From the NCBI GenBank assembly GCA_030374735.1, contig JASCIV010000074.1:4159-53688 (forward strand): 49,530 nt of DNA, in the 5' to 3' direction. Numbering within the stretch: position 1 is the stretch's first letter; each line of letters opens with the position of its first letter. Under the pieces are notes generated by a model. It ran no database searches. It was not told the DNA's origin and worked only from the letters and a program-made list of their open reading frames with translations. This document shows, piece by piece, positions 20,019 through 29,720 of the stretch. Origin of the DNA: Gracilaria caudata. Its lineage: Eukaryota > Rhodophyta > Florideophyceae > Gracilariales > Gracilariaceae. Position numbers and translations under genes: made by a program.

Positions 20019-21073
20019 TTACTTCGGACACCAGTAAGTGGCTTTCTTAGTCACAGTCAATCCAACTCCTGATTGTGTTTGAGAAATCGCTGCGGTTCTA
20101 CTCTCTAGGCTGAAGAGAGGATACCAGTGGCAGCGACTACACGACTGAGTGGACATGGGCATAGGTGTTTCCTCTGGGTCAAAGTTCCCTGATATTGGAT
20201 AACATCCCTGTTCTAGGCAGGTAGAGCACCGCTGTGCTCCAAGCTTTTCAATAAAGCAGAAGCGCAAATATTACACTGTTGTTGTCGAGACATATTAAGT
20301 AGCAGACCAACCTGAATCTTAGGCGCAACATGTCCCTCTTTTCGTTTAGGTGAAAACTTCCAGTTCTCTGCTGGAACAAGTTTACCAGTGAATTTAATAC
20401 GAGACGCCTCGTCACACAGGTCTTTATTGTTACTGTCATCAGTATCCATGCGCAAGGCCAACTTTACCAGGGAACAGGAGTCTCAAAAGCCGACGCTGTA
20501 AAATCTCATCCGCGATAATAGGGTCTTCTACGTCTCTCTCTTAGTCAAATCATGTGGATGACTACATCTTGATCATTACAACTAGCTCATGTTCATGCCA
20601 ATATCATCATCGAAGTGCATGGAGAGTACGAGATAATCCCCCGCTTTCGCCAATTGCTCTCGCTCTCCCATAGAGCTCCTTTTCTTGTCTTCGGCGATAC
20701 ATTCGGAAACGGTGAGTCCGCAATCACTCTCATTCTTCGAAAACCCGGTTAGTTTGAGAAAAATTCCACATGCTTTCCTCTTTAGAACTTGGAAGGTGGT
20801 TGAGGCCTCAGTCAATGTCAAGTTGTGCGCTTCCTGCTCAGAGCACACCTGTTGTTTCCCCTGGTCATCCGTGCCCTTCTGTTCTTGCAGGTAGACATTC
20901 GAAGTTTCAAGTATTGGGAACCCAGTGACATCCTGTTTGACCTGTTGTGTACGTACTTTCATCAAATCCTTTTCGTGAAAAGTGTTTTGATGATGATTCT
21001 CCATCCTTTCTGTAACAGTGTATTCAAAGCCTGAATCGTACTCTTCTGGAATTTCGTTCCCAAAGCTTTTCAT
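20019..21073 (-). CDS. Probable multi-exon gene of unknown function with CxxC pairs
   Basis: I do not recognise the product. Three open stretches on the minus strand look like exons. The upstream one (21073-20582) starts at an ATG and encodes a polar, Glu/Lys-rich segment (GNEIPEEYDSGFEYTV). The middle one (about 20480-20312) contains KFTGKLVPAENWKFSPKRKE. The last (20231-20019) encodes RCSTCLEQGCYPISGNFD and later SCSRCHWYPL, two CxxC pairs of a possible zinc ribbon, ending TYWCPK. The middle and last exons join well across an 80-nt intron (20311-20232, donor GTTGGT, acceptor GCACAG). I could not resolve the join between the first and middle exons. The first stretch may be a separate gene. 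Confidence 0.4.
20232..20311 (-). other. Probable 80-nt intron
   Basis: Donor CAG|GTTGGT and acceptor GAGCACAG on the minus strand keep frame (phase 0) between the middle and last exons of the unknown CxxC gene. The length matches other introns in this window. Confidence 0.45.
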
Positions 21074-21630
21074 CGTAACAGAGTCAGACAATCTGTTCCT
21101 TTTCAGCAAGAAGTTCACCGTTATTGAAATGTTGGATGGAATCCTTTCACAAGACGATTATGTCAAGTATTTTCTTTCCTTACTCTTCCCTGGGTGAGCT
21201 TTGGGATAGAAAATGACGAGAACTCCGAAGACCGTTTTATGACTCGAGACCCCCATCTTTGATCGGAGAGCCAACTGACAGAGTCTCTGTGCGTTGATTG
21301 ACGGAACTTTCTATGATGTACATACTAGGGGCGTACAACCATTATCAGCACATAGCTATCTTGAGGACAAGGTTTTTGAAAGCTTCTCACTCAAGGAACT
21401 GACAGCACAGAGGAGACAGGTTCTGGTATGAGCCCGGGCCAAGATTGAGCTTAAATACTTCCTCACCAGGGAGGGAGAGTTGTGACAAAGCGAATCGAAA
21501 CGCATCAGAATCTAGATTACGTGCTAGTTATATTGTGAACCACGATGGACACCAACTCTTGCGCGAACAACGGAGATGTGCCTTTTCGACAATGACACCT
21601 CCGACAAATTCCCAGCTCTTCTCACAGTTA
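21074..21630. other. Spacer, no gene resolved
   Basis: The region lies between the unknown CxxC gene and the 3' end of the LRR gene. It may hold upstream exons or the promoter of the CxxC gene. I could not support any. Confidence 0.3.
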
Positions 21631-23622
21631 TCACGAGACATCTAGCGCTTCTTTATTGTATACGGATGTTCTCCTCCTTCTAGTTCTGTTTTTTAATTTC
21701 TCCAAAGGTTTCCCTGCGAGCTCCTCTATGAGCAACTTCGCTCGCATCTTGCGCTCCTTCTTTGTGAGATAGACGAAAATCTCGGTACCGGTCAGGATTA
21801 AGTCTTCCAGACGGTCCCAATTCTTACAACAAACGGGGAAACAATGGAAGCCTTGATTACCAGAAATGTCAAGCGCAGTCAAGGAGTTCCTCGCTTCAGT
21901 GATATCTTCTGGAAAGGACTCAAGATTGTTTCTGGCAACACTCAAAATCTTCAGCTTCCTAAGTAAATAGAGTGCTGGAGGCAGCTTCGTGAGCTTATTA
22001 TCAGAGACCCTAAGACAAGTTAAATTTGACAAATCGCCGATTTGTTCCGGAAGACCCTTCAAGTCATTGCCGGCGAGGTCTAGAATTTTCAGTTCACGGC
22101 ACATCACTATGGATTGGTCAATGTATGTTAGTTGGTTAGATGTTAGAACCAGCGATTCGACTTTCATGTGCCTGAGACGTTCGAACATGTCTGCGGTAAT
22201 ACGACAGAGCCGGTTATTGTTAAATTGGATATTACGACCACCCTCTGGTATATCGGGCATACCGGCACAGAAGTCGAGCACGCGCTGTAGGTCACCGTTG
22301 GTTATTCCCATGAAGGAAAGTCTAATGTCCCATAGGCTGCCGCTCCGCAAAAGAGAGAGGGCATAATCGTGATCATAGGTTATGTCGTCATATAGAAGCA
22401 TTATCCTCTTCTTAGCGCGCTTAGCGGTCCTGGTTTTAACAACTGTCACGAGGCTGTCATTACTTGATGGAGTAATTACTCGCGGACGCTTGGTTCCCAC
22501 AGACCTCGGAATATCAGGTACGTCTGGTGAACACCGAGGGGCCGTACTGAAACCGTTGGCATGTGGCTGCGCAGCTTCAGAACAGATACCGTCTGGCGTA
22601 TGTTTGTCTCGCAGTCGAACAGAGCGCCTCTTGCCGAAGTGAGGAGGTTGAGGTGGTTGAGAGGAAATTGGGCGCGTTCTTCTTCTCGTGAACTTTGAGT
22701 TCTCATTTGGCTGCTGTTGCTTTGTCGTAGGGTTTGGTTTGGGTGGCGGTGAAGGAGATCGAGACGTGAGGCTAACAGGCTGCTGAGATGTCAGCGACTT
22801 CTGCTTGGGTTTTAGGGTTGAAGCAGGGCGTGGGTCGTCCTCCACATTTATTGGCTCCGCGTCAAAATGCCTTGTTTGTTGTGCGCGACGGTCTGGCAAA
22901 GGCTGCGAGCGTAGCCGAGGGTTGTATCTGTTGTTCGTTCTGGTTGGATTGAGAACGGTGTCCGCGAGTAAATTTGAGTTCCTTGGGGGGTTTCCTTCTT
23001 TCTTGGGCACACGTGGTAAATCATCTGCGTAAAGGTGGCAAAAGTGCGGAGAAGAGGGAGGGTTTCGTTGCGGCTGCGGGAGTTTTTCGCGAGGCGGAGG
23101 AGCGGAAGTCGTGACTGCATCATCGTCGAGATTGACTACCGGAGTCCTAGGCTTCGGAGGTGGAGGTGGGGAGGGTGATGAAGTTATGGCATGTTTGAAC
23201 CCGATAGGTGACACGGTAGCGCCAGAGAAATGGAGGGTTGGCGCGCTCTTGGTTTGAATGTCACGTATAGCGTCGTTGTTCAGGAAGATTGAAGTGCGGT
23301 TCAACTGACGGGTGCGCGAGGAAGGTTGTTCTTGTTGAACAGCTACGGAGGTCGAGCGGTTCTGCGGCGGATGCCGAGTCTGCCCACGACGGAGCGGTTG
23401 AAAAGCAGACGGCACGTTTCGGACGGAATCGGAAGCTTTGGGAGCATTTGACGGCGACTGCGTGGTGCGTGCAGCAGGCTGAGGTTGAGGTGGTGTGCGT
23501 TTGGATTGAAGCGAGGGTGTGTCGAACGGATCGCCGCCACAGTACGAGTTGGATGAGTTGCGCCTTGGCCGGTCGGACGCAGTGGCGGAGCGCTTGGGGG
23601 TCGGGTATTGCGAGGAACTCAT
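21631..23622 (-). CDS. Leucine-rich repeat protein with long disordered N-terminus
   Basis: The frame is open upstream, but the first ATG is at 23622 (MSSSQYPTPKRSATASDRPR), giving 663 residues. About 400 residues are disordered and rich in Pro, Ser, Arg and Gln, with several basic clusters (KRPR, KRAKKR) that could act as nuclear localisation signals. The C-terminal third holds about six to eight leucine-rich repeats of the short SDS22/RSU1-like type, for example LKILDLAGNDLKGLPEQIGD, then LTCLRVSDNKLTKLPPAL and LKILSVARNNLESFPEDI. A basic tail (KNRTRRRRTS) ends the protein. LRRs bind other proteins. No catalytic domain is visible and the partner is unknown. Confidence 0.8.
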   Translation of the reverse strand: MSSSQYPTPKRSATASDRPRRNSSNSYCGGDPFDTPSLQSKRTPPQPQPAARTTQSPSNAPKASDSVRNVPSAFQPLRRGQTRHPPQNRSTSVAVQQEQPSSRTRQLNRTSIFLNNDAIRDIQTKSAPTLHFSGATVSPIGFKHAITSSPSPPPPPKPRTPVVNLDDDAVTTSAPPPREKLPQPQRNPPSSPHFCHLYADDLPRVPKKEGNPPRNSNLLADTVLNPTRTNNRYNPRLRSQPLPDRRAQQTRHFDAEPINVEDDPRPASTLKPKQKSLTSQQPVSLTSRSPSPPPKPNPTTKQQQPNENSKFTRRRTRPISSQPPQPPHFGKRRSVRLRDKHTPDGICSEAAQPHANGFSTAPRCSPDVPDIPRSVGTKRPRVITPSSNDSLVTVVKTRTAKRAKKRIMLLYDDITYDHDYALSLLRSGSLWDIRLSFMGITNGDLQRVLDFCAGMPDIPEGGRNIQFNNNRLCRITADMFERLRHMKVESLVLTSNQLTYIDQSIVMCRELKILDLAGNDLKGLPEQIGDLSNLTCLRVSDNKLTKLPPALYLLRKLKILSVARNNLESFPEDITEARNSLTALDISGNQGFHCFPVCCKNWDRLEDLILTGTEIFVYLTKKERKMRAKLLIEELAGKPLEKLKNRTRRRRTSVYNKEALDVS

Positions 23623-25601
23623 CGTGTGGCCTTCAGCGTGGCCGGCAACAGACGATCGACGGGCGCGAATCCCGGCGCGAAAGCGGACGTGCACGTTCCG
23701 CTAGTACTTGCAGCGCGTCCCCGCGCTGCGAGCATGACTGCAGGTAAACGCGCGCTGAAGGATACGTCCTTTTTCGTGCTGTTGGGTAGCCTTCTCTTCA
23801 AACAATGTGTCCTGTCAGCGTTTGCGCAAGGTTGCACGGCTCGAATATCAACACTAGTTTTAAGGAAAGTACCTTTGTATTTTGAAATTTTCATTGAAAA
23901 TTTCGGTGCACTTCACGGTCTCGCAGCAAAGCTGGGCATGCACGGGTTTCGGGCTGTATCGTCGTACCGTCCTTCACACGAGACGCTTTCGCCAGATCAG
24001 GTGATACAGAACAAAAAGGCTTGGAGAGCTTCCCCCATTTCTGATTTAAAGTTCTTGGTGTTAGTTTCATTGTCTGTGAGTGAGTTGATTTGGAATGTAG
24101 CAAGTCTGATTTGCAGTCGAGAAAGTATACCGTTGTTGTTCTTATACAAAGATGAATAGCGTGTATCATTCACGAAAAAGGATAAGAACGCGCAGGAAAT
24201 GAGGTTTAATACGAGTTAACTATGCTTTCAGTCTTGTGGTTTCTTGTTTTATGTGAAACACAAGTGCTTGTTCCTCTACGAAAAGGCGACTAAGGCTAAC
24301 AAATTTCTATATACACATTATTTGCATATCAAATTGCACCTTGTCGCTTCCCGTGGCTGATGATGATGAGGTTGTTGTTCTTCTGATCTGAAACAATTAT
24401 GCAGCAAACTCTAAGGTGCAGTTGGCAATGCAAGGTCTAAGGTTATTCTTGCAATAAATTAAAATATGTTTCAAATAATCCGTGGTTAATCTTTGCATAA
24501 CTGGTGGTGAATAAACGAATCATACGTAACTTACGTAATTTGACAACTGCATATGCGGTGTGCGAACCTCGAAAAGCCTGCGCTATCTAAATTTGCATCT
24601 ATAATCCCTAGCCATCAATCTAAGGGAGCCTCTACAATAGGATAAACGGTTAGCATGCGATTGCTAGCTGCTGAAGCCTGGGTCACTTTCAACATGGCTT
24701 CAACGGTTGAAAATTGAGGGTATGCGGGCACGGTGCGGGACAGTACGAAGACTGATAACCGCGTTACCGGTGTTTGTCGCCCCTTACAAATACACATTCA
24801 TGGAACTTTGGGAGGTCTCATCGAGTATTCTTCCCGGATTCGCTGCCTGGGTGAGCCCCAACGTTTGGTGCTGGCTGTGTCAGTCATGCGATGACGTCCA
24901 GCAATTTGGGCTGTTAGATAACTTTAGCAGTACGTGGTAGTTGAACTACTGTAACCGCAAAAGAGAGAAAGAGCATTAGCACCATCGCAAATCCGCCAAA
25001 CTAGCGCCTCTTCCGAGCTCTACAACAGCCTGTCTGCGCGACCTTCGCTAGAACGAGCCACTGATAGCTTGCCCAGTCTTACTTGCGCATTGTACGGACA
25101 CCCTCTGGGCCGTTTGTGTTTGGTAGCTGTGCAAACCCGTTTGTCTTTGCCCACTCCCTCTTTTTCAGCAAATAAACTGACAGATCTCGCCCAGAGAAGC
25201 AGTCTCCGACGGATGGAGGCGACCAGAACAGAAGCCTCGTCATCTTCCCCGTCGACGCTTATTCCTCGCCACTCGTACCGAATGTCAACACTCCTTCTTT
25301 CGCCATTCGTACTGAATGACGCACGCTTTTGTGGAGATCCGCACTGATCTTCCAAACGCATATATTTGTCGTAGTTCTGTGCTGCCGATGGAAGACTACG
25401 CCATGTATAGAATACAGTGGTATTATTGCCGAACATGCTGTGGTAAAGTACTGGCGGCAGGTGGTGATGACAGGCGGTGAGCCGAACGATGCCGGGGCAT
25501 CTTAGCCGGCTGATCATCGCGCGACTTCTGAAAAGCGTTTCTGGGAGAGAATCCAACAGATGCTGTGAGCCCCGCCACAAACAATCTGACTGCTCTTCGT
25601 C
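23623..25601. other. Two-kilobase spacer, no supported gene
   Basis: Upstream of the LRR gene and of the FEA1-like pseudogene. 24170-24640 is AT-rich. Several frames of 60-190 codons exist on both strands, but none has a family motif or a convincing start. No tRNA or snRNA is recognised. Confidence 0.35.
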
Positions 25602-26960
25602 ATGGCTTGTTTTAGTGGCGTCTTTATTGTACTGCTTTGGGCACTCTCTCTGTGCGCCACTACCACCGCGTTGGAAGGTTCACAAGTAATGGGGATATAC
25701 ACATTTCGGAGCAATGTAACAGAACACTCCAGAATCAACCTCGATCAGCAGTAAACGAAGGCTCTACTTGATGAAGATACACCTGACTATTTCGGGACCC
25801 GCACTTCTTATTCCACTGGAGGAGAAACAAAGAAGACCAATTCGATACGTACCTTGCAGGGATTTTCCGCCGAAGCTTGGGTGAAGTTAGGGGCGAAGGC
25901 TTTCACGAGCTTTTTCGCACAATTCTGCAATTCGGGGTCCGAATTTCGGACACGTACCCGGGTGACTTTGTGGGCGCCGCTTTAGCTGGCAGTGGACCAT
26001 TTCCGGGGAAACGGGACATATTCCGAGCCGAATTTGCTAAGAAAGGCTTACAATATCAGAATATTTGGATGTACATTATCCATGAAATGGAGGATGCAAT
26101 CAATGACTGTGAGGCCAGCATACCAACCGACAATGATAATGCGTCCATGGAAGCGTGGGATGAGGCAGTTGCATTCTACACGTGAAGCATTGTTTTGGCT
26201 GATGGAGGGACTGATGTAGATGGAACACTCACATACACTTTGGCACAAAAGAGAGCGATTAACTTTGATACACGTGATACAAATGGCGTTTCGAATACGA
26301 ACAGGCGAGTAATGGAATTTTTTTTTGCTTGGGGACAAAGAGATGGACAATGTGAGAGCGCCATTGCAACCAAGATTTTAATTGTGCGGCAGATGACCAT
26401 ACCGGTTGTGCAAGGTATTGTGTGATATACAATATTTGGGAGGGAAAATCGCGATGATGAAAGAGAGTGGGCCAAATCACACGGTGAGGGCTGGGCGTTT
26501 TGAGTGCTGTCTTGCCACCGATTGACAATTGTGATAGCAATGTTGCACAGAAAACTCATTGACAACTTTAGACCGGAATTGGCTAAGCCTATGCCTGATT
26601 CCGTGCAGGAAGGTGAGGAGTTGCAGAAGGTGTACAATCGTCTTGGATTTAGCTGTACTGATTTTGGGAAGTACAATAGTGAGGAGGGAGGGCCAAGACG
26701 AGACCGCAGATTGCACGGACGGTGGGGAAGAGTACAAGGTTATAAGGGGGACTACCGTGCCATCCAAGCAGAACGCTGGCGGTTCGGGTCTAAATGCTTC
26801 GGTTGAGAGTGGTGGGGGGTTGTCGGGTGGTGCCATCGCAGGCATTGTCAGTGCGGCGCTTGTGGTACCTTCGTAGATGCCCTTCTGTTAGGAGTGATAT
26901 TTTTGCGACGTTAGAAGAGCGCACAAAGGGGAGCGGCTTTTGCGGCAGGTAGTCACGAGA
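25602..26960 (+). pseudogene. FEA1-like iron-assimilation protein, pseudogene
   Basis: FEA1-type proteins are secreted or periplasmic proteins induced by iron shortage in green and other algae. The remnant begins at ATG 25602 with a clear signal peptide (MACFSGVFIVLLWALSLC). It continues through family-like segments: ALLDEDTPDYFGTRT, YPGDFVGAALAGSGPFPGK, NIWMYIIHEMEDAINDC, EAWDEAVAFYT, GTLTYTLAQKRAINF and IPVVQGIV. A Gly-rich stretch (GGGLSGGAIAGIVSAALVV) near 26810-26870 begins a C-terminal membrane anchor. Lesions are an in-frame TAA at 25752; a frame change near 25915-25945; TGA at 26183 and 26423; TGA at 26501 beside a pair of offsetting frame changes (about 26495-26560); and further frame changes near 26690 and 26870. 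I see no GT...AG introns that remove these. Sequencing error cannot explain the whole set easily, so a decayed gene is the best reading. Confidence 0.7.
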
Positions 26961-27302
26961 TGGCTGTTGGGCCTTGATTCTTTCCGACGACAGGCACCTC
27001 CTGTTGGTGTTGATTACGAGTTGTCCTCACTGCTCAGGTTAGCGAACGCTACCTGTACCTTCGAGCATCTCTCCGAGACGTTTGATACTGTCTGTAACGC
27101 ACGTCCCGCTACGTGACAAACCTTGTGACAGGAGCCTTGTCAAAGAAAACCAAGAAATTATATTGGGCAATAATTTAGCCTGCGTATCAAGATGGTTGAT
27201 ATGACATTGTGTCCGTCTTGTTCCACGCTCATGATACCGGGTAGTGATTACCCCCAGGGACGAAGGCAATGTACGACCTTCGTAAAACAGGTTCGCTGTT
27301 GT
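26961..27302. other. Spacer between pseudogene and PhyH-type gene
   Basis: No gene, RNA or repeat recognised. Confidence 0.4.
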
Positions 27303-28346
27303 TTACTCCAAGTGAACAGCTGGAAAATACTCCGGATCGCAGTCGTTTAATGTAACAGGATCTTTGCGTACGAACTCAGGCTTTCCGTCCACCACACGTA
27401 GCAGAACTTCCCTTACCGTTGCCTCTGCTGGCATGTAGCGGATTGAATATCTTGCTATCCCATCTCCCAGAGCGCCTGCTGATCCTTTTCGAAATGGATT
27501 CCCACGGTGAAATAACCATCGTGTGAGCAGAATCACATCACCAGCCTTGAGCATCGGCGACTCGCCAATCGCTTCGAGACGATCGTTTTTGGCCGGATCC
27601 AGTTCCGCAAGTAAACACGTATTCTCCTTGATGGCCTCGCGACAATCCAGAAACGGGGAAAGGTGAGAGCGCGGAGCGAGCGTGAGTCCGCCACCGTCTT
27701 CTCCAACATCATCCAAAGCGATCCACGCATTGACGCCTGGTCCGGGGGCATCCATAGGACATGGCCAGAAGAAAGGGTCATCCACGTGGAAGCCGCATCC
27801 GGGGTTGTCACCTCGGAGGCGGAAGTAGGCGTCGTTTATAACAATGACACCACGGGAACCTGGTTGCACAGGTGTGAGCTGAGCGGCTGCGGCGGCAACT
27901 GGTGAAGATACTGCGATTTGACGCGCTATCGAATGAGAACGCCAGGCGCGAAACGAGATGACGTCGTACACTTGCTGCAGCTTTGCAGTTTCAATGGCGG
28001 GGATCGCATCGCGCATTTGCTTCAGGAGCTGTGGAGGCAGGAGGGAACGGACAATTACGTAACCTTGTTCGAAAAAGAATTGTACTTGCGAAGGAGAGAG
28101 CGGTCCAGATGCAGGCAACATGGAAGGTGGTGGACGATACAACTCTGATCCTGGAACGGTGTTGGAGTGTCCCATGGTTACTCTTGGTGTACGATGCGAG
28201 CAAGTTCGCTTGGAGGGCGCTGGGGCGACGGAACTGCGCGCAAGATTGGCTGGTGCGTTGCAAAGGGCAATGCTAGGAACAAAGCCGGCGAGCGAGTGCT
28301 CGATGTTGTTTCTGTTCGTTGTATGTGGATTTGATTCCACCATCAT
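27303..28346 (-). CDS. Phytanoyl-CoA dioxygenase (PhyH) family protein
   Basis: This is a non-haem Fe(II)/2-oxoglutarate-dependent oxygenase. The frame runs upstream, but the first ATG is at 28346, giving 347 residues. The catalytic domain starts near LSPSQVQFFFEQGYVIVRSL. The iron ligands are His187 and Asp189 in CGFHVDDPFFWP and a distal His280 in LTRWLFHRGNPF. A downstream Arg in GIARYSIRYMP is the expected 2-oxoglutarate anchor. VNAWIALDDVGEDGGGLTLA and GSH-like PRSHLSP are typical of PhyH proteins. The N-terminal 75 residues are low in acidic residues and rich in Asn, Ser, Ala and Pro, possibly a targeting peptide. The substrate is unknown; the family hydroxylates lipids, amino acids and secondary metabolites. 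Confidence 0.88.
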   Translation of the reverse strand: MMVESNPHTTNRNNIEHSLAGFVPSIALCNAPANLARSSVAPAPSKRTCSHRTPRVTMGHSNTVPGSELYRPPPSMLPASGPLSPSQVQFFFEQGYVIVRSLLPPQLLKQMRDAIPAIETAKLQQVYDVISFRAWRSHSIARQIAVSSPVAAAAAQLTPVQPGSRGVIVINDAYFRLRGDNPGCGFHVDDPFFWPCPMDAPGPGVNAWIALDDVGEDGGGLTLAPRSHLSPFLDCREAIKENTCLLAELDPAKNDRLEAIGESPMLKAGDVILLTRWLFHRGNPFRKGSAGALGDGIARYSIRYMPAEATVREVLLRVVDGKPEFVRKDPVTLNDCDPEYFPAVHLE

Positions 28347-28838
28347 GCGGGTTTGTGTCGAGAGCGTAGCGATGTATAACAACGGCGTGTTCTGGCGTAC
28401 CGAAGAACGTAGACGACGTTGACGCTGCGCAAGGGGATGCTAGGGGGCGGGAGATAAGTCGACCGACTTGATCTCGGAACGCGAATCACGAGAAACACTT
28501 GAACTCCACAATTCATGACTCATAAATCATGGGGCTGTGGAACGCCCCAGTCTCCACATGTCACACGGCGTGACGTGATTAGACAGTGTCGTTTGACGGG
28601 TTGCTGCGGTTTTCTGTCAGTGTGCGATTATGATTTGCGGTCTTGCTCTTGACGAAACATTCAGTTGTAGCGCGAGGAAAGCCAGCACAGCAAGGAGTTC
28701 TTGAAAACGTCGTAGAACGGTCCGGATGTCCTTCGGGTTTGAGTGTGCGAATGGAGTTCAAAAAGACTGCGAGCACGTCGTTTTTCGTTGTCCATTGACA
28801 ACGGCTAGTCGACGTGAAAATATTGGCTGTCAACGAGA

Positions 28839-29111
28839 ATGCCGACAATAGTCGCTCAGGGAGCTAATAATGGAAGCACCACATCGAATTCTGGCCTTTT
28901 CACGGAGAGAGAAATACTTGCAATGTTTCTCAGTTATGTTAGGAATGAGAGCACAAGTCCCACAGTAAGAAGAAGAAATCTTTTGCTGTTTGGGTTGATT
29001 TTCTTCGTTGCATTCACACCGGGTTCGGGAACAGCGAGCTTCACGGCTGGAGCCTCCAGCTCCAACTCTAAGAGCTTCCCACAGCACTATCTGGATATCT
29101 ATCGTGTGTAG
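28839..29111 (+). CDS. Candidate small membrane protein (90 aa), unknown
   Basis: I do not recognise it. An ATG at 28839 opens 90 codons. A polar N-terminus (TTSNSGLFTEREILAM) is followed by a basic patch and one hydrophobic stretch (NLLLFGLIFFVAFTP), then a Gly/Ser-rich tail ending HYLDIYRV. It might be a chance frame. Position in an empty spacer and the charge-flanked hydrophobic segment are the only support. Confidence 0.25.
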   Translation: MPTIVAQGANNGSTTSNSGLFTEREILAMFLSYVRNESTSPTVRRRNLLLFGLIFFVAFTPGSGTASFTAGASSSNSKSFPQHYLDIYRV

Positions 29112-29388
29112 ATAGTAGAGGCGGTATATTGCTTCGATTAGACCTCAAGGGTGTCCTTGCAGTATACATTGGTAAGAGGGTTAGCGAGCGCCACCCGTTC
29201 ACGACAGTTATCCTAGATACATGATGATCACGCTCCAGCTAGCTACCTCTAACCTAACCCTTAGGGATGGGTTAAAGTTTCCCGATGACGATTAAGAAAC
29301 TTGGCAAAATGGAGAGTACTCTCATCGAAAGATAGGCACAGACTCGTCAGAACAGAAAGGAACAGCTTGTGAGAAGGAAAGCGAGTAC

Positions 29389-29538
29389 TCCCCCAGTGGG
29401 GGAATCTACTAGGGAAGGCAATGTCATTGCTGTAATAGATTCTGAAATCTGTGGTGGACTCCACAGTGCGGAAAGGGCGCACAATTCCCTCGAAGAAATT
29501 TCTTCGCGTCGGATAACTACGTACTATGATACGTAGTT
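29389..29538. repeat. Cluster of short perfect palindromes
   Basis: Three inverted repeats lie within 150 bp. TCCCCC and GGGGGA flank AGT (29389-29403). CGAAGAAATTTCTTCG is a 16-bp perfect palindrome (29491-29506). AACTACGTA and TACGTAGTT are separated by six bases (29515-29538). They sit 180-330 bp upstream of the ABHD13-like start. Confidence 0.7.
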
Positions 29539-29720
29539 TATCCGTCGTTTTCCGTACCTTCGTAGTACGTAGCGAACACGGACTTCAGTATCATCGCTAT
29601 ATCGCTTGCCATCAGGAAACCGCCAAAGTGAATCAAGTTCCCTCGAGAAGACGGGCTCGCAAGAGCACCACGGTAGGCCAAGCCCGTAGGCGAAGTCAAA
29701 TTTCGTATGCTTATCCAGCC

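Larger units (their letters stand above)
28347..29720. other. Spacer with a weak small ORF and palindromes
   Basis: 1.4-kb gap between divergent genes. It contains the candidate ORF at 28839-29111 and a cluster of palindromes at 29389-29538. Otherwise nothing is recognised. Confidence 0.4.

Noticed and set aside
23734..24159. Plus-strand frame with a hydrophobic start (TSFFVLLGSLLFKQCVLSAF)
   Set aside because: It resembles a signal peptide but the rest has no motif, and it lies directly in the promoter side of the LRR gene. Not enough support to call a gene.
24355..24410. C/D-box snoRNA-like TGATGA and CTGA motifs
   Set aside because: The two boxes are only about 30 nt apart and there is no terminal stem, too short for a C/D snoRNA.
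25020..25580. Minus-strand frame of 186 codons
   Set aside because: It does not begin with ATG (first ATG at 25520), has no recognisable motif and a composition like non-coding sequence. It may be chance.
29320..29528. Open plus-strand stretch of about 66 codons without a start
   Set aside because: It could be an exon, but no splice partner or motif was found and such a length is expected by chance in six frames.
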